19,165 nt of DNA, taken from Pseudomonadota bacterium. Its GTDB lineage: Bacteria; Pseudomonadota; Alphaproteobacteria; Caulobacterales; Caulobacteraceae. Position 1 is the first letter of the stretch, and each line of letters begins with the position of its first letter. Positions 1 through 6,605 of the stretch are shown piece after piece. A program made the translations under genes and the position numbers. The stretch lies in contig JAEZHG010000061.1 in the NCBI GenBank assembly GCA_023436945.1, positions 1-19,165 of the forward strand, read 5' to 3'. Below the pieces are notes generated by a model. That model was not told where the DNA came from, made no database searches, and saw nothing but the letters and a program-made list of their open reading frames with translations.

Positions 1-197
1 CGACGCACCAGTTCGGCACTATCGGCAGCGAGGATAGCGATAATCTTGCGAGCCGCCGCACGGCCCTGTTCGTCCAGTTCCAGACGATCCATGCTGCGGC
101 AAAGTTTGTGAGCCTCTACAGCGCGCTCTTCCTCGGCCTCGGAGCGAAGCAGCCGCTGCAGGTCTTCTTCGGTCAATGTTACGCGACTCGAATTCAT
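1..197 (-). CDS. DUF2336 domain protein, N-terminal part (runs off left edge)
   Basis: The reverse strand is open from an ATG at 197 to the window edge and gives 65 residues beginning MNSSRVTLTEEDLQRLL, followed by an E/A-rich helical stretch with AHKLCRSMDRLELDEQGRAA. The LTEEDLQRLL start and the helical AHKLC...LDEQGRAAARKI pattern resemble DUF2336 proteins, a family common in Caulobacterales whose biochemical role is unknown. Only the N-terminus is present, so the rest of the domain cannot be checked. The ATG has no clear Shine-Dalgarno sequence. The 125-nt gap upstream separates it from the transglycosylase on the same strand and holds a long inverted repeat and a CtrA-like box, so it may have its own promoter. 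A GANTC site lies just inside the coding region at 185-189. Confidence 0.72.
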   Translation of the reverse strand, partial: MNSSRVTLTEEDLQRLLRSEAEEERAVEAHKLCRSMDRLELDEQGRAAARKIIAILAADSAELVR

Positions 198-250
198 GTC
201 GGTGCTCACGTACGACATTGATATGCAGCTTAACCGTATTCAGAGAATGG

Positions 251-265
251 TTAACGAGCCGTTAC
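251..265 (-). promoter_or_regulatory. Candidate CtrA box upstream of the DUF2336 gene
   Basis: On the reverse strand the sequence reads GTAA-N7-TTAAC, one mismatch from the CtrA consensus TTAA-N7-TTAAC. It lies 54-68 nt upstream of the DUF2336 start, a sensible position for a promoter-bound regulator. This is a motif match by eye only; TTAA words are uncommon in GC-rich DNA, which raises its weight a little. Confidence 0.35.
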
Positions 266-269
266 ACTT

Positions 270-300
270 TGATACATCAAGCCGCACAGCTTGTGTATCA
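270..300. repeat. Long near-perfect inverted repeat (hairpin or operator) between transglycosylase and DUF2336 genes
   Basis: TGATACA plus CAAGC (270-276 and 278-282) pairs with GCTTG plus TGTATCA (289-293 and 294-300). This makes 12 bp with one bulged base at 277 and a 6-nt loop. No T-run follows on either strand, so it is not a typical intrinsic terminator. It begins 23 nt past the transglycosylase stop and sits next to the CtrA-like box. A role as a regulator binding site or an mRNA 3'-end hairpin is possible. Confidence 0.5.
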
Positions 301-322
301 GAATAATACGAATTTCCGAGAA

Positions 323-1111
323 TTAGGCCTTATCGGCGCTGGCCGAGAATGCACCCTTGAAATGGCCCTCTTCCCCCTGCCCCAGCAGGAGGGTCAGCAG
401 GCTCTGGTCCTGCTTCAGGCGGTCCAGTCGGGCCGCCAGTGCCATGTCTTTTTCGCTAAGGGACGGTGCAGACGTTGCCGATGCCGCACCGCTCACTACA
501 CCCGAAGAGCCACCCGCCGTGCTTTGCAGATTGGCATAGACCTCGGCCACGGTCGCCGGACGACCACCGCGATAGAAGATCGGACGGTTGGCCGAAGCGG
601 CTTCTGGGAAGATAGAAGCTGCCGAACTGTTAGGGCGCGAACGCACCGCCTCGATCAGCTTTGCAGCGCCTGCCGGACCAAGGAAGTGCGCGGCGTAAAG
701 ATCGCCTGCGCCCGGCTCAATCCCCGTACGGCCTCGAAGATAGGCCGCATTGGATGCCGTCAGTTCGCCCGCCATGGTCGAGGCCGCCTGCGGATCAAAG
801 CGCAGGTCCAGCACCACATTGCGGGCCGATCCCCTCACCTGCCAGCGACCGTCACCGCCCTGATAGATCAGGTCGGCATACTGGCCATAGCCATGTTTGT
901 GGCCGTGCTGTTTGACGGTGGCCAGCCATGTCTGTTCGATAAACTGGAACAGACCCGAGGCCGAAGAGGTTCTGGCGCGGGCATCGGGGTTCAATGCGCT
1001 TTCCCGACGCGCCGTCTTCATCAGGAAGTCGAAGTCCACACCCGTGCTTGAAGAGGCCCGCCGGATGGCTGCCTCTACACGCGATGAAGATGGAATCGCC
1101 CCGACGCTCAT
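323..1111 (-). CDS. Lytic transglycosylase, SLT (C-type lysozyme-like) domain
   Basis: This is probably a soluble lytic murein transglycosylase that cleaves the MurNAc-GlcNAc bond in peptidoglycan. An ATG at 1111 gives 262 aa. The SLT domain fills the first half: VDFDFLMKTARRESALNP carries the catalytic Glu (about residue 37), and ASGLFQF (about 51-57) is the usual GLxQF motif. The C-terminal third is Ala/Ser-rich linker followed by a short amphipathic helix rich in Lys, Asp and Leu. No signal peptide or membrane segment is visible, so export would need another route or the start may be misplaced. An in-frame TTG at 1132 would add seven residues and has an AGGG-like stretch upstream; the ATG is preferred. 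Related enzymes in Caulobacter support pilus and flagellum assembly, but assigning that role here is speculative. Confidence 0.88.
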   Translation of the reverse strand: MSVGAIPSSSRVEAAIRRASSSTGVDFDFLMKTARRESALNPDARARTSSASGLFQFIEQTWLATVKQHGHKHGYGQYADLIYQGGDGRWQVRGSARNVVLDLRFDPQAASTMAGELTASNAAYLRGRTGIEPGAGDLYAAHFLGPAGAAKLIEAVRSRPNSSAASIFPEAASANRPIFYRGGRPATVAEVYANLQSTAGGSSGVVSGAASATSAPSLSEKDMALAARLDRLKQDQSLLTLLLGQGEEGHFKGAFSASADKA

Positions 1112-1277
1112 GTGTTGACGGTCGCTAACCAAGGTTAACAGAACCCTAACACAGAACCTTGGCCATTAACGAATCGGTATTGAACTTTCGTTTGAAGGCA
1201 GTTGTCCACAAAACACCGTAATTTGGGTTGCAGCTTAGCTTCGTGGGCCGGGGGGCCTGCGACAGGAGGCGCAGCTC
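1112..1277. promoter_or_regulatory. Divergent intergenic region: transglycosylase / tonB-like gene
   Basis: This 166-nt region must hold promoters for both flanking genes. It contains a CtrA-like box (1135-1149), a GAATC CcrM methylation site (1171-1175) and an AGGAGG ribosome binding site (1264-1269) eight nt before the tonB-like ATG. I could not pick convincing -35/-10 elements. Confidence 0.55.
1135..1149 (+). promoter_or_regulatory. Candidate CtrA binding site
   Basis: The sequence is TTAA-N7-CTAAC, one mismatch from the CtrA consensus TTAA-N7-TTAAC. It lies 24-38 nt upstream of the transglycosylase ATG and about 130 nt upstream of the tonB-like ATG. A GANTC site follows 21 nt further on, a combination seen at cell-cycle promoters in Caulobacterales. 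The assignment is by eye. Confidence 0.4.
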
Positions 1278-2012
1278 ATGATGATGACACGTGCCGCAGG
1301 CGGAGCGAATCTATCCGCCATCCTTGAAAACCGTCCAGCGGGCGGCGCCTCGCGCCGCGCATGGACCGGCATTCTGGTTCTCGCGCTTGCCGGTCATGCC
1401 GGTGTGGCCTTCTACCTCTATCAGTCGCGTTTCAGCCTGCCCGAGCAGGAGTTGGCTCCTGTGCCGACCACCACGGTCGTTCTGGACCGCCCTTTGGTCA
1501 CGCCGCCAAAACCTAAGCCCGCGGCGGCACAGACCCCTGCGCCCAAGCTGAATAGACCCACGACGATTGTGCCCAGCGAGGTGCCGCCGCTCGACGTGCC
1601 ACTGTCGCCGACGACCAGCACGGTGATCGGCCCTGTCATCAATATCCAGACGACTGCTACCACGGTCGAGGAAACGCCCGTCGTCTCGACCGCTCCGGCG
1701 ACACGCGCACCGTCGGTCATCACCAATCCTGACTGGGTCCAGCGCCCGTCGGGCGACCAGCTGATGCGCGCCTATCCCAACCGCGCCATCGAGGCGGGCA
1801 TAACGGGCAGCGCCCAGTTGAACTGTGCGGTTCAGGTGGATGGTCGTCTCAATGACTGCCGGATCGTGTCCGAGACGCCGGCACGTCAGGGCTTTGGCCG
1901 CGCTGCCACCAGTCTCTCGCGTTATTTCCGCATGAGCCCGCGCACTGTTGACGGTCAGGCCGTCGAGGGTGCCCGTGTTACGGTCGGAATCCGCTTCGAT
2001 CTGACGGACTAA
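1278..2012 (+). CDS. TonB family energy transducer
   Basis: This 244-aa protein has the TonB layout. A cytoplasmic N-terminus is followed by one membrane anchor (about residues 29-48, TGILVLALAGHAGVAFYLY). A Pro/Thr-rich periplasmic spanner (about 60-145) includes PPKPKP. The C-terminal TonB domain (about 155-244) carries YPNRAIEAGITGSAQLNC and FRMSPRTVDG. TonB couples the ExbB/ExbD proton motive force to outer-membrane receptors. No exbB, exbD or receptor gene is in the window, so its partners are elsewhere. The start is well supported by AGGAGG eight nt before the ATG. Two extra Met codons follow immediately. The 3' end overlaps the convergent oxidoreductase gene by 35 bp. Confidence 0.9.
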   Translation: MMMTRAAGGANLSAILENRPAGGASRRAWTGILVLALAGHAGVAFYLYQSRFSLPEQELAPVPTTTVVLDRPLVTPPKPKPAAAQTPAPKLNRPTTIVPSEVPPLDVPLSPTTSTVIGPVINIQTTATTVEETPVVSTAPATRAPSVITNPDWVQRPSGDQLMRAYPNRAIEAGITGSAQLNCAVQVDGRLNDCRIVSETPARQGFGRAATSLSRYFRMSPRTVDGQAVEGARVTVGIRFDLTD

Positions 2013-3045
2013 GCACACGGAAGGGATCGAAGGCCCGTTCGGTTACGGACTTGCCTTCGATCTCGGCCCTGAGCTGGCTGGCCACCAGCGGAGCCAGAAG
2101 CCAGCCATTGCGGCGCGGTGCCAAGGCGACAAACAGGCCGTTGCCGACATCACCGACCAGCGGCAAGCCATCTGCCGATGCCCCGCGAACGCCCGCACGC
2201 CATTCGATTTCGATATCGCGAGGCGTCTGGCCCAAAATCTTCCACGCCGCGGCCAGCATGGCCTCGCAGCGCTCCATATCCGGCTCCAGATCGCGCACGC
2301 CGGATTCCATCGTCGCGCCGATCACACTGCCGCCCGCATAGGGACCGCCATTGACCGGAGCCACATAGGCGCCCGGCCCACGAAGCACGTGGTCACTCAG
2401 GCGCTCGTGCGTAATGCCGATCAGGCCACGGATAGGGGTGATGCTGTCGATGATACGGGTGACCGCATCCGGCAGCCCCACAATCGCGCCCGCAGCCCCC
2501 GTTGCCAGCACCAGTTTGGGCGCACTGACCACGCCCTCGGAGGTCGCCACCATCCAGAGGTCCCCCTCACGGAAGACGGCCTCTGCTGTGGCGTTGATGC
2601 GCTCGATCCCCTGCCCCATGGCTTCCAGTGCTGTGACTGGATCAACCTTGGCATCAGCGTCCGTGATCAGCTGCTGGGCCGCCGCATCATAGGAATGGGC
2701 GAAGTCATGACGCTGCATCTGCAGCATCAGGCGCTCTGCACCCTCACCCCGCCATTCGGCAGGCATTTCCTGAAGGTCGATGCCCGTACGGTTGGCGAAC
2801 ACGTCCCACAGCATCCGGCTCATCTTCAGCATGTCGCCAACGTGGATCGGCAGGCCGTCAATGGCCGCCTCCATCGCAGGCGCGATCATCCCCGCCGCCA
2901 CAGCCGAGGCCGAGGGCGTATCAGGGGCAACCACCGTCACCTTGTGTCCGGCCAGACGCAGCTCTGCCGCCGTGGCGAGGCCAAAGGCCCCTGCGCCAAT
3001 GATAATGATGTCGGGTGAAGTCATGGGAGAATTGAAAAAGGGCAC
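1978..3045 (-). CDS. FAD-dependent amine/amino-acid oxidoreductase (DadA/ThiO-like)
   Basis: This 355-aa flavoprotein of the DAO family would oxidise an amine or amino acid. A Rossmann FAD motif, IIIIGAGAFGLATAAEL (GxGxxG at residues 17-22), opens the protein. VVAPDTPSASAVAAGMIAP follows, and the C-terminal WRAGVRGASADGLPLVGDV and RRNGWLLAPLVA segments fit the second FAD-contacting region. Glycine oxidase ThiO is the closest named relative by pattern, but no thiamine genes are nearby, so the substrate is open. The start is a GTG at 3045 because AAGGA lies six nt upstream (3052-3056). The inner ATG at 3024 has no ribosome binding site. It lies 48 nt downstream of pckG on the same strand and may be co-transcribed with it. 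Confidence 0.85.
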   Translation of the reverse strand: MPFFNSPMTSPDIIIIGAGAFGLATAAELRLAGHKVTVVAPDTPSASAVAAGMIAPAMEAAIDGLPIHVGDMLKMSRMLWDVFANRTGIDLQEMPAEWRGEGAERLMLQMQRHDFAHSYDAAAQQLITDADAKVDPVTALEAMGQGIERINATAEAVFREGDLWMVATSEGVVSAPKLVLATGAAGAIVGLPDAVTRIIDSITPIRGLIGITHERLSDHVLRGPGAYVAPVNGGPYAGGSVIGATMESGVRDLEPDMERCEAMLAAAWKILGQTPRDIEIEWRAGVRGASADGLPLVGDVGNGLFVALAPRRNGWLLAPLVASQLRAEIEGKSVTERAFDPFRVLSPSDRSGFRP

Positions 3046-3093
3046 GGAAAGTCCTTCGACCTCCCGCGCCCCGATTTCAAGCCATCAGACTGA

Positions 3094-4941
3094 TTATTCA
3101 GCAGCCATACGTGCCGCGCGGGCCTCTTCCAGACGCTGGGTCAGGGCAGCGTGCTGCTCCCACAGGGCCTTCGGAAGACGATCGGCGAACTTCTCGTAGA
3201 AGGACGGGATCAGACCCGCTTCTTCGGTCCAGACGTCGACATCAACGTTCAGCAGCAGTTCGATCTGCTCGGCGGTCAGGTCCAGACCCGACAGGTCCAG
3301 AGCTTCTGCCGAAGGCACGCGGCCGACCGGCGTGTCGTTGGCAGCAGCGGTGCCTTCCAGACGCTCGACGATCCACTTCAGAACGCGGGCGTTGTCACCA
3401 AAGCCCGGCCAGACAAACTTGCCGTTCTCGTCCTTGCGGAACCAGTTGACGAAGAAGAAGCGCGGCAGCTTCGATGCGTCCGGAGCCGAGGCACCGACCT
3501 TCAGCCAGTGAGCGAAATAGTCGCCCATGTTGTAGCCGCAGAACGGCAGCATGGCGAACGGGTCGCGGCGCAGCTCGCCGACCTTGTTCTCGGCGGCGGC
3601 GGTGCCTTCCGAAGCCACCGTCGAGCCGAGGAACACGCCGTGCTCCCAGTCGAAGGCTTCGGTCACCAGCGGTACTGCCGAGGCGCGACGACCACCGAAC
3701 AGGATGGCGTCGATCGGCACGCCAGCCGGATCTTCCCACTCAGGGGCGATCGACGGGCATTGGCCAGCGTTCACGGCGAAACGGGCGTTCGGGTGTGCAG
3801 CAGGCTCGCCCGAGGTCGGATCGTGCGGCACGCCCTTCCAGTTGGTCAGGCCTTCCGGCACTTCCTTGGTCAGGCCTTCCCACCAGACGTCGTTGTCTGC
3901 GGTCAGGGCAACGTTGGTGAAGATGGTGTTCGAATGCAGGGTGTCGAGTGCATTCTTGTTGGTGTTGCGGCTGGTGCCCGGCGCCACGCCGAAGAAGCCC
4001 GCTTCCGGGTTCACAGCGTACAGGCGGCCATCTTCACCGAAGCGCATCCATGCGATGTCGTCACCGACAGTCTCGGCCTTCCAGCCGTCCAGCGACGGTT
4101 GCAGCATGGCGAGGTTGGTCTTGCCGCAAGCCGACGGGAAGGCAGCGGCCACATACTTCACAACACCTTCCGGCGAGGTCAGCTTGAGGATGAGCATGTG
4201 CTCGGCCAGCCATCCCTCGTCGCGGGCCATGACCGAGGCGATGCGCAGGGCGTAGCACTTCTTGCCCAGCAGGGCGTTGCCGCCGTAGCCCGAGCCATAG
4301 GACCAGATTTCGCGGGTTTCAGGATAGTGGACAATCCACTTGTCGTCGTTGCACGGCCAAGCCACGTCAGCCTGACCTTCGGCCAGCGGCGCGCCCAGCG
4401 TGTGAACGGCCGGAACGAAGAAGCCGTTTTCGCCGATCTGTTCCAGAGCCGCCTTGCCCATGCGGGTCATGACGCCCATCGACAGGGCCACATAGCCGCT
4501 GTCGGTGATTTCAACACCCAGCGCCGAGATGTGCGAACCCAGCGGGCCCATGCAGAACGGCACCACATACATGGTGCGGCCCTTCATGCAGCCAGCGAAC
4601 AGGCCTTCCATGCGGTCGCGCATTTCAACCGGATCGGCCCAGTTGTTGGGCGGGCCGGCATCCGCCTGATCTTCCGAGCAGATGAAGGTGCGGCTTTCAA
4701 CGCGTGCCACGTCCTTGGGGTCCGAAGCGGCATAGTAGCAGCCCGGACGCTTGGCCTGATCCAGTTCCTTCAGCGTGCCCTTGGCAATCAGATCAGCGAT
4801 GATCAGTTGCTTCTCGGCTTCAGAGCCATCGCACCAGTGGACGCGATCCGGCTGCGTCAGGGCTGCGATCTGCGACACCCAGGCCACGAGGCCTTCATGC
4901 TGCGTCGGGGCCGGAAGAAGGCCGGGGATGGATTGGCTCAC
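3094..4941 (-). CDS. pckG: Phosphoenolpyruvate carboxykinase (GTP)
   Basis: PEP carboxykinase converts oxaloacetate plus GTP to phosphoenolpyruvate and CO2 and is the entry step of gluconeogenesis. The 615-aa length fits the GTP family (about 600-620). Diagnostic motifs are [13 protein letters not shown] (about 121-133), [19 protein letters not shown] (about 215-233), the kinase-1a P-loop [13 protein letters not shown] with the reactive Cys at about 272, kinase-2 GDDIAWM (about 293-299) and [18 protein letters not shown]. These exclude the ATP-type PckA common in many other alphaproteobacteria. The start is a GTG at 4941, with AAGGAG six nt upstream (4948-4953). An upstream in-frame GTG at 4962 lies on the wrong side of that ribosome binding site. 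A palindrome at 4979-5003 may control it. Confidence 0.97.
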   Translation of the reverse strand: MSQSIPGLLPAPTQHEGLVAWVSQIAALTQPDRVHWCDGSEAEKQLIIADLIAKGTLKELDQAKRPGCYYAASDPKDVARVESRTFICSEDQADAGPPNNWADPVEMRDRMEGLFAGCMKGRTMYVVPFCMGPLGSHISALGVEITDSGYVALSMGVMTRMGKAALEQIGENGFFVPAVHTLGAPLAEGQADVAWPCNDDKWIVHYPETREIWSYGSGYGGNALLGKKCYALRIASVMARDEGWLAEHMLILKLTSPEGVVKYVAAAFPSACGKTNLAMLQPSLDGWKAETVGDDIAWMRFGEDGRLYAVNPEAGFFGVAPGTSRNTNKNALDTLHSNTIFTNVALTADNDVWWEGLTKEVPEGLTNWKGVPHDPTSGEPAAHPNARFAVNAGQCPSIAPEWEDPAGVPIDAILFGGRRASAVPLVTEAFDWEHGVFLGSTVASEGTAAAENKVGELRRDPFAMLPFCGYNMGDYFAHWLKVGASAPDASKLPRFFFVNWFRKDENGKFVWPGFGDNARVLKWIVERLEGTAAANDTPVGRVPSAEALDLSGLDLTAEQIELLLNVDVDVWTEEAGLIPSFYEKFADRLPKALWEQHAALTQRLEEARAARMAAE

Positions 4942-4978
4942 GTCTCGCTCCTTAGCGTCCACTTACAGGGACAGTCTT

Positions 4979-5003
4979 TGATCGTGAGAGAACGCCACGA
5001 TCA
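4979..5003. repeat. Inverted repeat in front of pckG (operator candidate)
   Basis: TGATCGTG (4979-4986) and CACGATCA (4996-5003) are perfect 8-bp arms with a 9-nt spacer. It lies 38-62 nt upstream of the pckG start with no T-run, so an operator is likelier than a terminator. The cognate regulator is unknown. Confidence 0.4.
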
Positions 5004-5091
5004 CGACAAGTTTCAGGGGCCAATGAACCCCGAGAGCATCTAGGTCAAGCCTTTCTAAGCTTATGTTGCGACGCAATAAGTTTGAAATCAC

Positions 5092-5110
5092 AAGATTCCT
5101 TTTGAATCTT
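5092..5110. repeat. Inverted repeat carrying two GANTC methylation sites
   Basis: AAGATTC (5092-5098) and GAATCTT (5104-5110) form perfect 7-bp arms around CTTTT. Each arm holds a GANTC site (5094-5098 and 5104-5108), the target of the CcrM methyltransferase in Caulobacterales. It ends 37 nt before the DUF938 start. Confidence 0.45.
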
Positions 5111-5147
5111 ATAGCGGTGCGTAACTCATCCGCGTTATGCCTTAGCT

Positions 5148-5780
5148 ATGCAGTCTATGGACACAACCTCGACCACTCCGACAGGCGGACTGTTCTCGCC
5201 CGCCGCGGCCAGAAACAGCAGTGTGATTCTCGATATACTGAAGGCTCACCTGCCCGCCTCGGGTTCTGTTCTGGAAATCGCCTCGGGCTCTGGCCAGCAC
5301 GCAGTGGCAGCGGCGACGGATTTGCCCTCTATCCAATGGCAACCCTCCGACCCGTCGGATGAGGCCTTGGGCAGCATCCATGCGTGGCGTAATGCCAATT
5401 CCCTGCCCAATCTGTGCGGCCCGATGCTGGTCGATATGCTGCGCCCGGAGACCTGGCCTGCGCGTCAGTATGATGCGCTGGTCTGCATCAACATGATCCA
5501 CATCAGCCCGTGGAAGGCGACAGAGGGGCTGATGCAACTGGCCGGACAGGCGCTGCCGCAAGGCGGTCTGCTCTATCTCTACGGCCCCTATATCGAGCGC
5601 GACGTGGAACTGACCCCGTCCAACGCCGCCTTTGACGAGAACCTGCGCAAGCGTAATCCCGAATGGGGCCTGCGCGACAGCCGCACTGTCTCGGACGAAG
5701 CCAGAAAGAACGGTCTGCGCTTTACCCGCCGTATCGAGATGCCGTCCAACAACATCAGCCTGATGTTCCGGCGTTTCTGA
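5148..5780 (+). CDS. DUF938 family class I SAM-dependent methyltransferase
   Basis: This 210-aa protein belongs to the DUF938 (METTL26/UPF0585-like) family of presumed methyltransferases; the substrate is unknown. The family start FSPAAARNSSVILDIL is followed by the SAM-binding motif SVLEIASGSGQHAVAAA (about residues 40-56). Further family segments are WQPSDPS, DALVCINMIHISPW (about 109-122) and GGLLYLYGPY (about 139-148). The C-terminus ISLMFRRF matches the family ending, so the protein appears complete. No Shine-Dalgarno sequence precedes either the ATG at 5148 or the in-frame ATG at 5157, so the true start is uncertain and a leaderless message is possible. A pseudouridine synthase gene follows after 54 nt on the same strand. 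Confidence 0.88.
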   Translation: MQSMDTTSTTPTGGLFSPAAARNSSVILDILKAHLPASGSVLEIASGSGQHAVAAATDLPSIQWQPSDPSDEALGSIHAWRNANSLPNLCGPMLVDMLRPETWPARQYDALVCINMIHISPWKATEGLMQLAGQALPQGGLLYLYGPYIERDVELTPSNAAFDENLRKRNPEWGLRDSRTVSDEARKNGLRFTRRIEMPSNNISLMFRRF

Positions 5781-5815
5781 TCCTTTATAAAAACACCATC
5801 ACGGCTTACTAAGCG

Positions 5816-5828
5816 CTCCTGACAGGAG
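5816..5828 (+). promoter_or_regulatory. Ribosome binding site inside a small inverted repeat
   Basis: CTCCTG-A-CAGGAG is a perfect inverted repeat. Its right arm contains the AGGAG ribosome binding site (5824-5828) six nt before the GTG start at 5835. As RNA it can form a 5-bp stem with a 3-nt loop that would hide the site. This is inference from sequence only. Confidence 0.35.
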
Positions 5829-5834
5829 ACCCCC

Positions 5835-6605
5835 GTGGCATTCACCCGCACCTATGACGGCGACGAGCCGGTTCGCATCAATAAATGGCTGGGCCAGACC
5901 GGCGTCTGCTCGCGCCGCGAGGCCGAGGGACTGATCGCCGAGGGCTTGGTCAGTATTGACGGCGAAGTCGTAAAGGATGCCGGTCGAAAGATCGAAAAAG
6001 GCCAGACCCTGACCCTTAATCAGGATGGCGAGGAAGCCCTCGCCTCCGGCTTCACCATCGTACTGCACAAGCCGGTTGGCTATGTCTCGGGCCAGCCGGA
6101 GCCGGGCAAGGTTCCGGCGGTGCGTCTGTTGTCGTTCAAGAACCGTGCTGACGAGGGCTATATCCCGCGCCGCGATGAATCCCTACCGCCGATCGGTCGC
6201 CTCGACGAAGACTCGCGTGGCCTGCTGCTGCTGTCTTCGGACGGCGTGGTGGCCAAGGCGGTAATCGGGCCGGAATCCGATCTGGACAAGGAATACCTCG
6301 TCACTGTCGAGGGCGTGATTACCGAGAGCAAGCTGGCAAAGCTGCGCCACGGCCTTGAGCTGGATGGCCGCAAGCTGCGCCCTGCCAAGGTCACGCTGAT
6401 CCGTGGTCAGAACCTGAAGTTTATCTTGAGAGAAGGCCGCAAGCGCCAGATCCGCCGTATGTGCGAAATGGTCGGTCTAGAGGTGGTGGACCTGTTCCGC
6501 ACCCGCATCGGCCCGCTGCAACTGGGCACCCTGCCCGAGGGCCAGTGGCGTCACATTACCCCTTCGGAACGTGACGCCCTGATTGCAGGCAGCGTCAAAG
6601 CCTAG
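5835..6605 (+). CDS. 23S rRNA pseudouridine synthase, RluF/RsuA family
   Basis: This enzyme isomerises a uridine in 23S rRNA to pseudouridine. The 256-aa protein has an N-terminal S4 RNA-binding domain (about residues 13-58, VRINKWLGQTGVCSRREAE). The RsuA-type catalytic motif PPIGRLDEDSRGLLLL places the catalytic Asp at about 124. DKEYLVTVEG and GRKRQIRRMCEMVGLEVVDL follow. The DKEYLVTV and RRMCE segments and the GEWR-like GQWRHIT ending resemble E. coli RluF more than RluB or RluE, but the exact target uridine is not certain. The GTG start is supported by ACAGGAG with six-nt spacing. Its TAG stop shares the bases CTAG with the TAG stop of the convergent SRPBCC gene. Confidence 0.9.
   Translation: MAFTRTYDGDEPVRINKWLGQTGVCSRREAEGLIAEGLVSIDGEVVKDAGRKIEKGQTLTLNQDGEEALASGFTIVLHKPVGYVSGQPEPGKVPAVRLLSFKNRADEGYIPRRDESLPPIGRLDEDSRGLLLLSSDGVVAKAVIGPESDLDKEYLVTVEGVITESKLAKLRHGLELDGRKLRPAKVTLIRGQNLKFILREGRKRQIRRMCEMVGLEVVDLFRTRIGPLQLGTLPEGQWRHITPSERDALIAGSVKA

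Larger units (their letters stand above)
4942..5147. promoter_or_regulatory. Divergent regulatory region, pckG / DUF938 gene
   Basis: These 206 nt separate two divergent genes and must carry both promoters. They contain the pckG ribosome binding site, an 8-bp palindrome (4979-5003) and a 7-bp inverted repeat bearing two GANTC sites (5092-5110). The right third is AT-richer than its surroundings. No clear -35/-10 pair was identified. Confidence 0.55.

Noticed and set aside
176..1051. 291-codon plus-strand open frame opposite the transglycosylase
   Set aside because: The minus strand encodes a clear SLT domain; the plus-strand translation resembles nothing and is rich in Arg and Cys.
3151..5043. 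630-codon open frame on the plus strand, opposite pckG
   Set aside because: pckG on the other strand has every family motif; the plus-strand translation is Arg/His/Gln-rich with no recognisable domain, typical of an antisense frame in GC-rich coding DNA.
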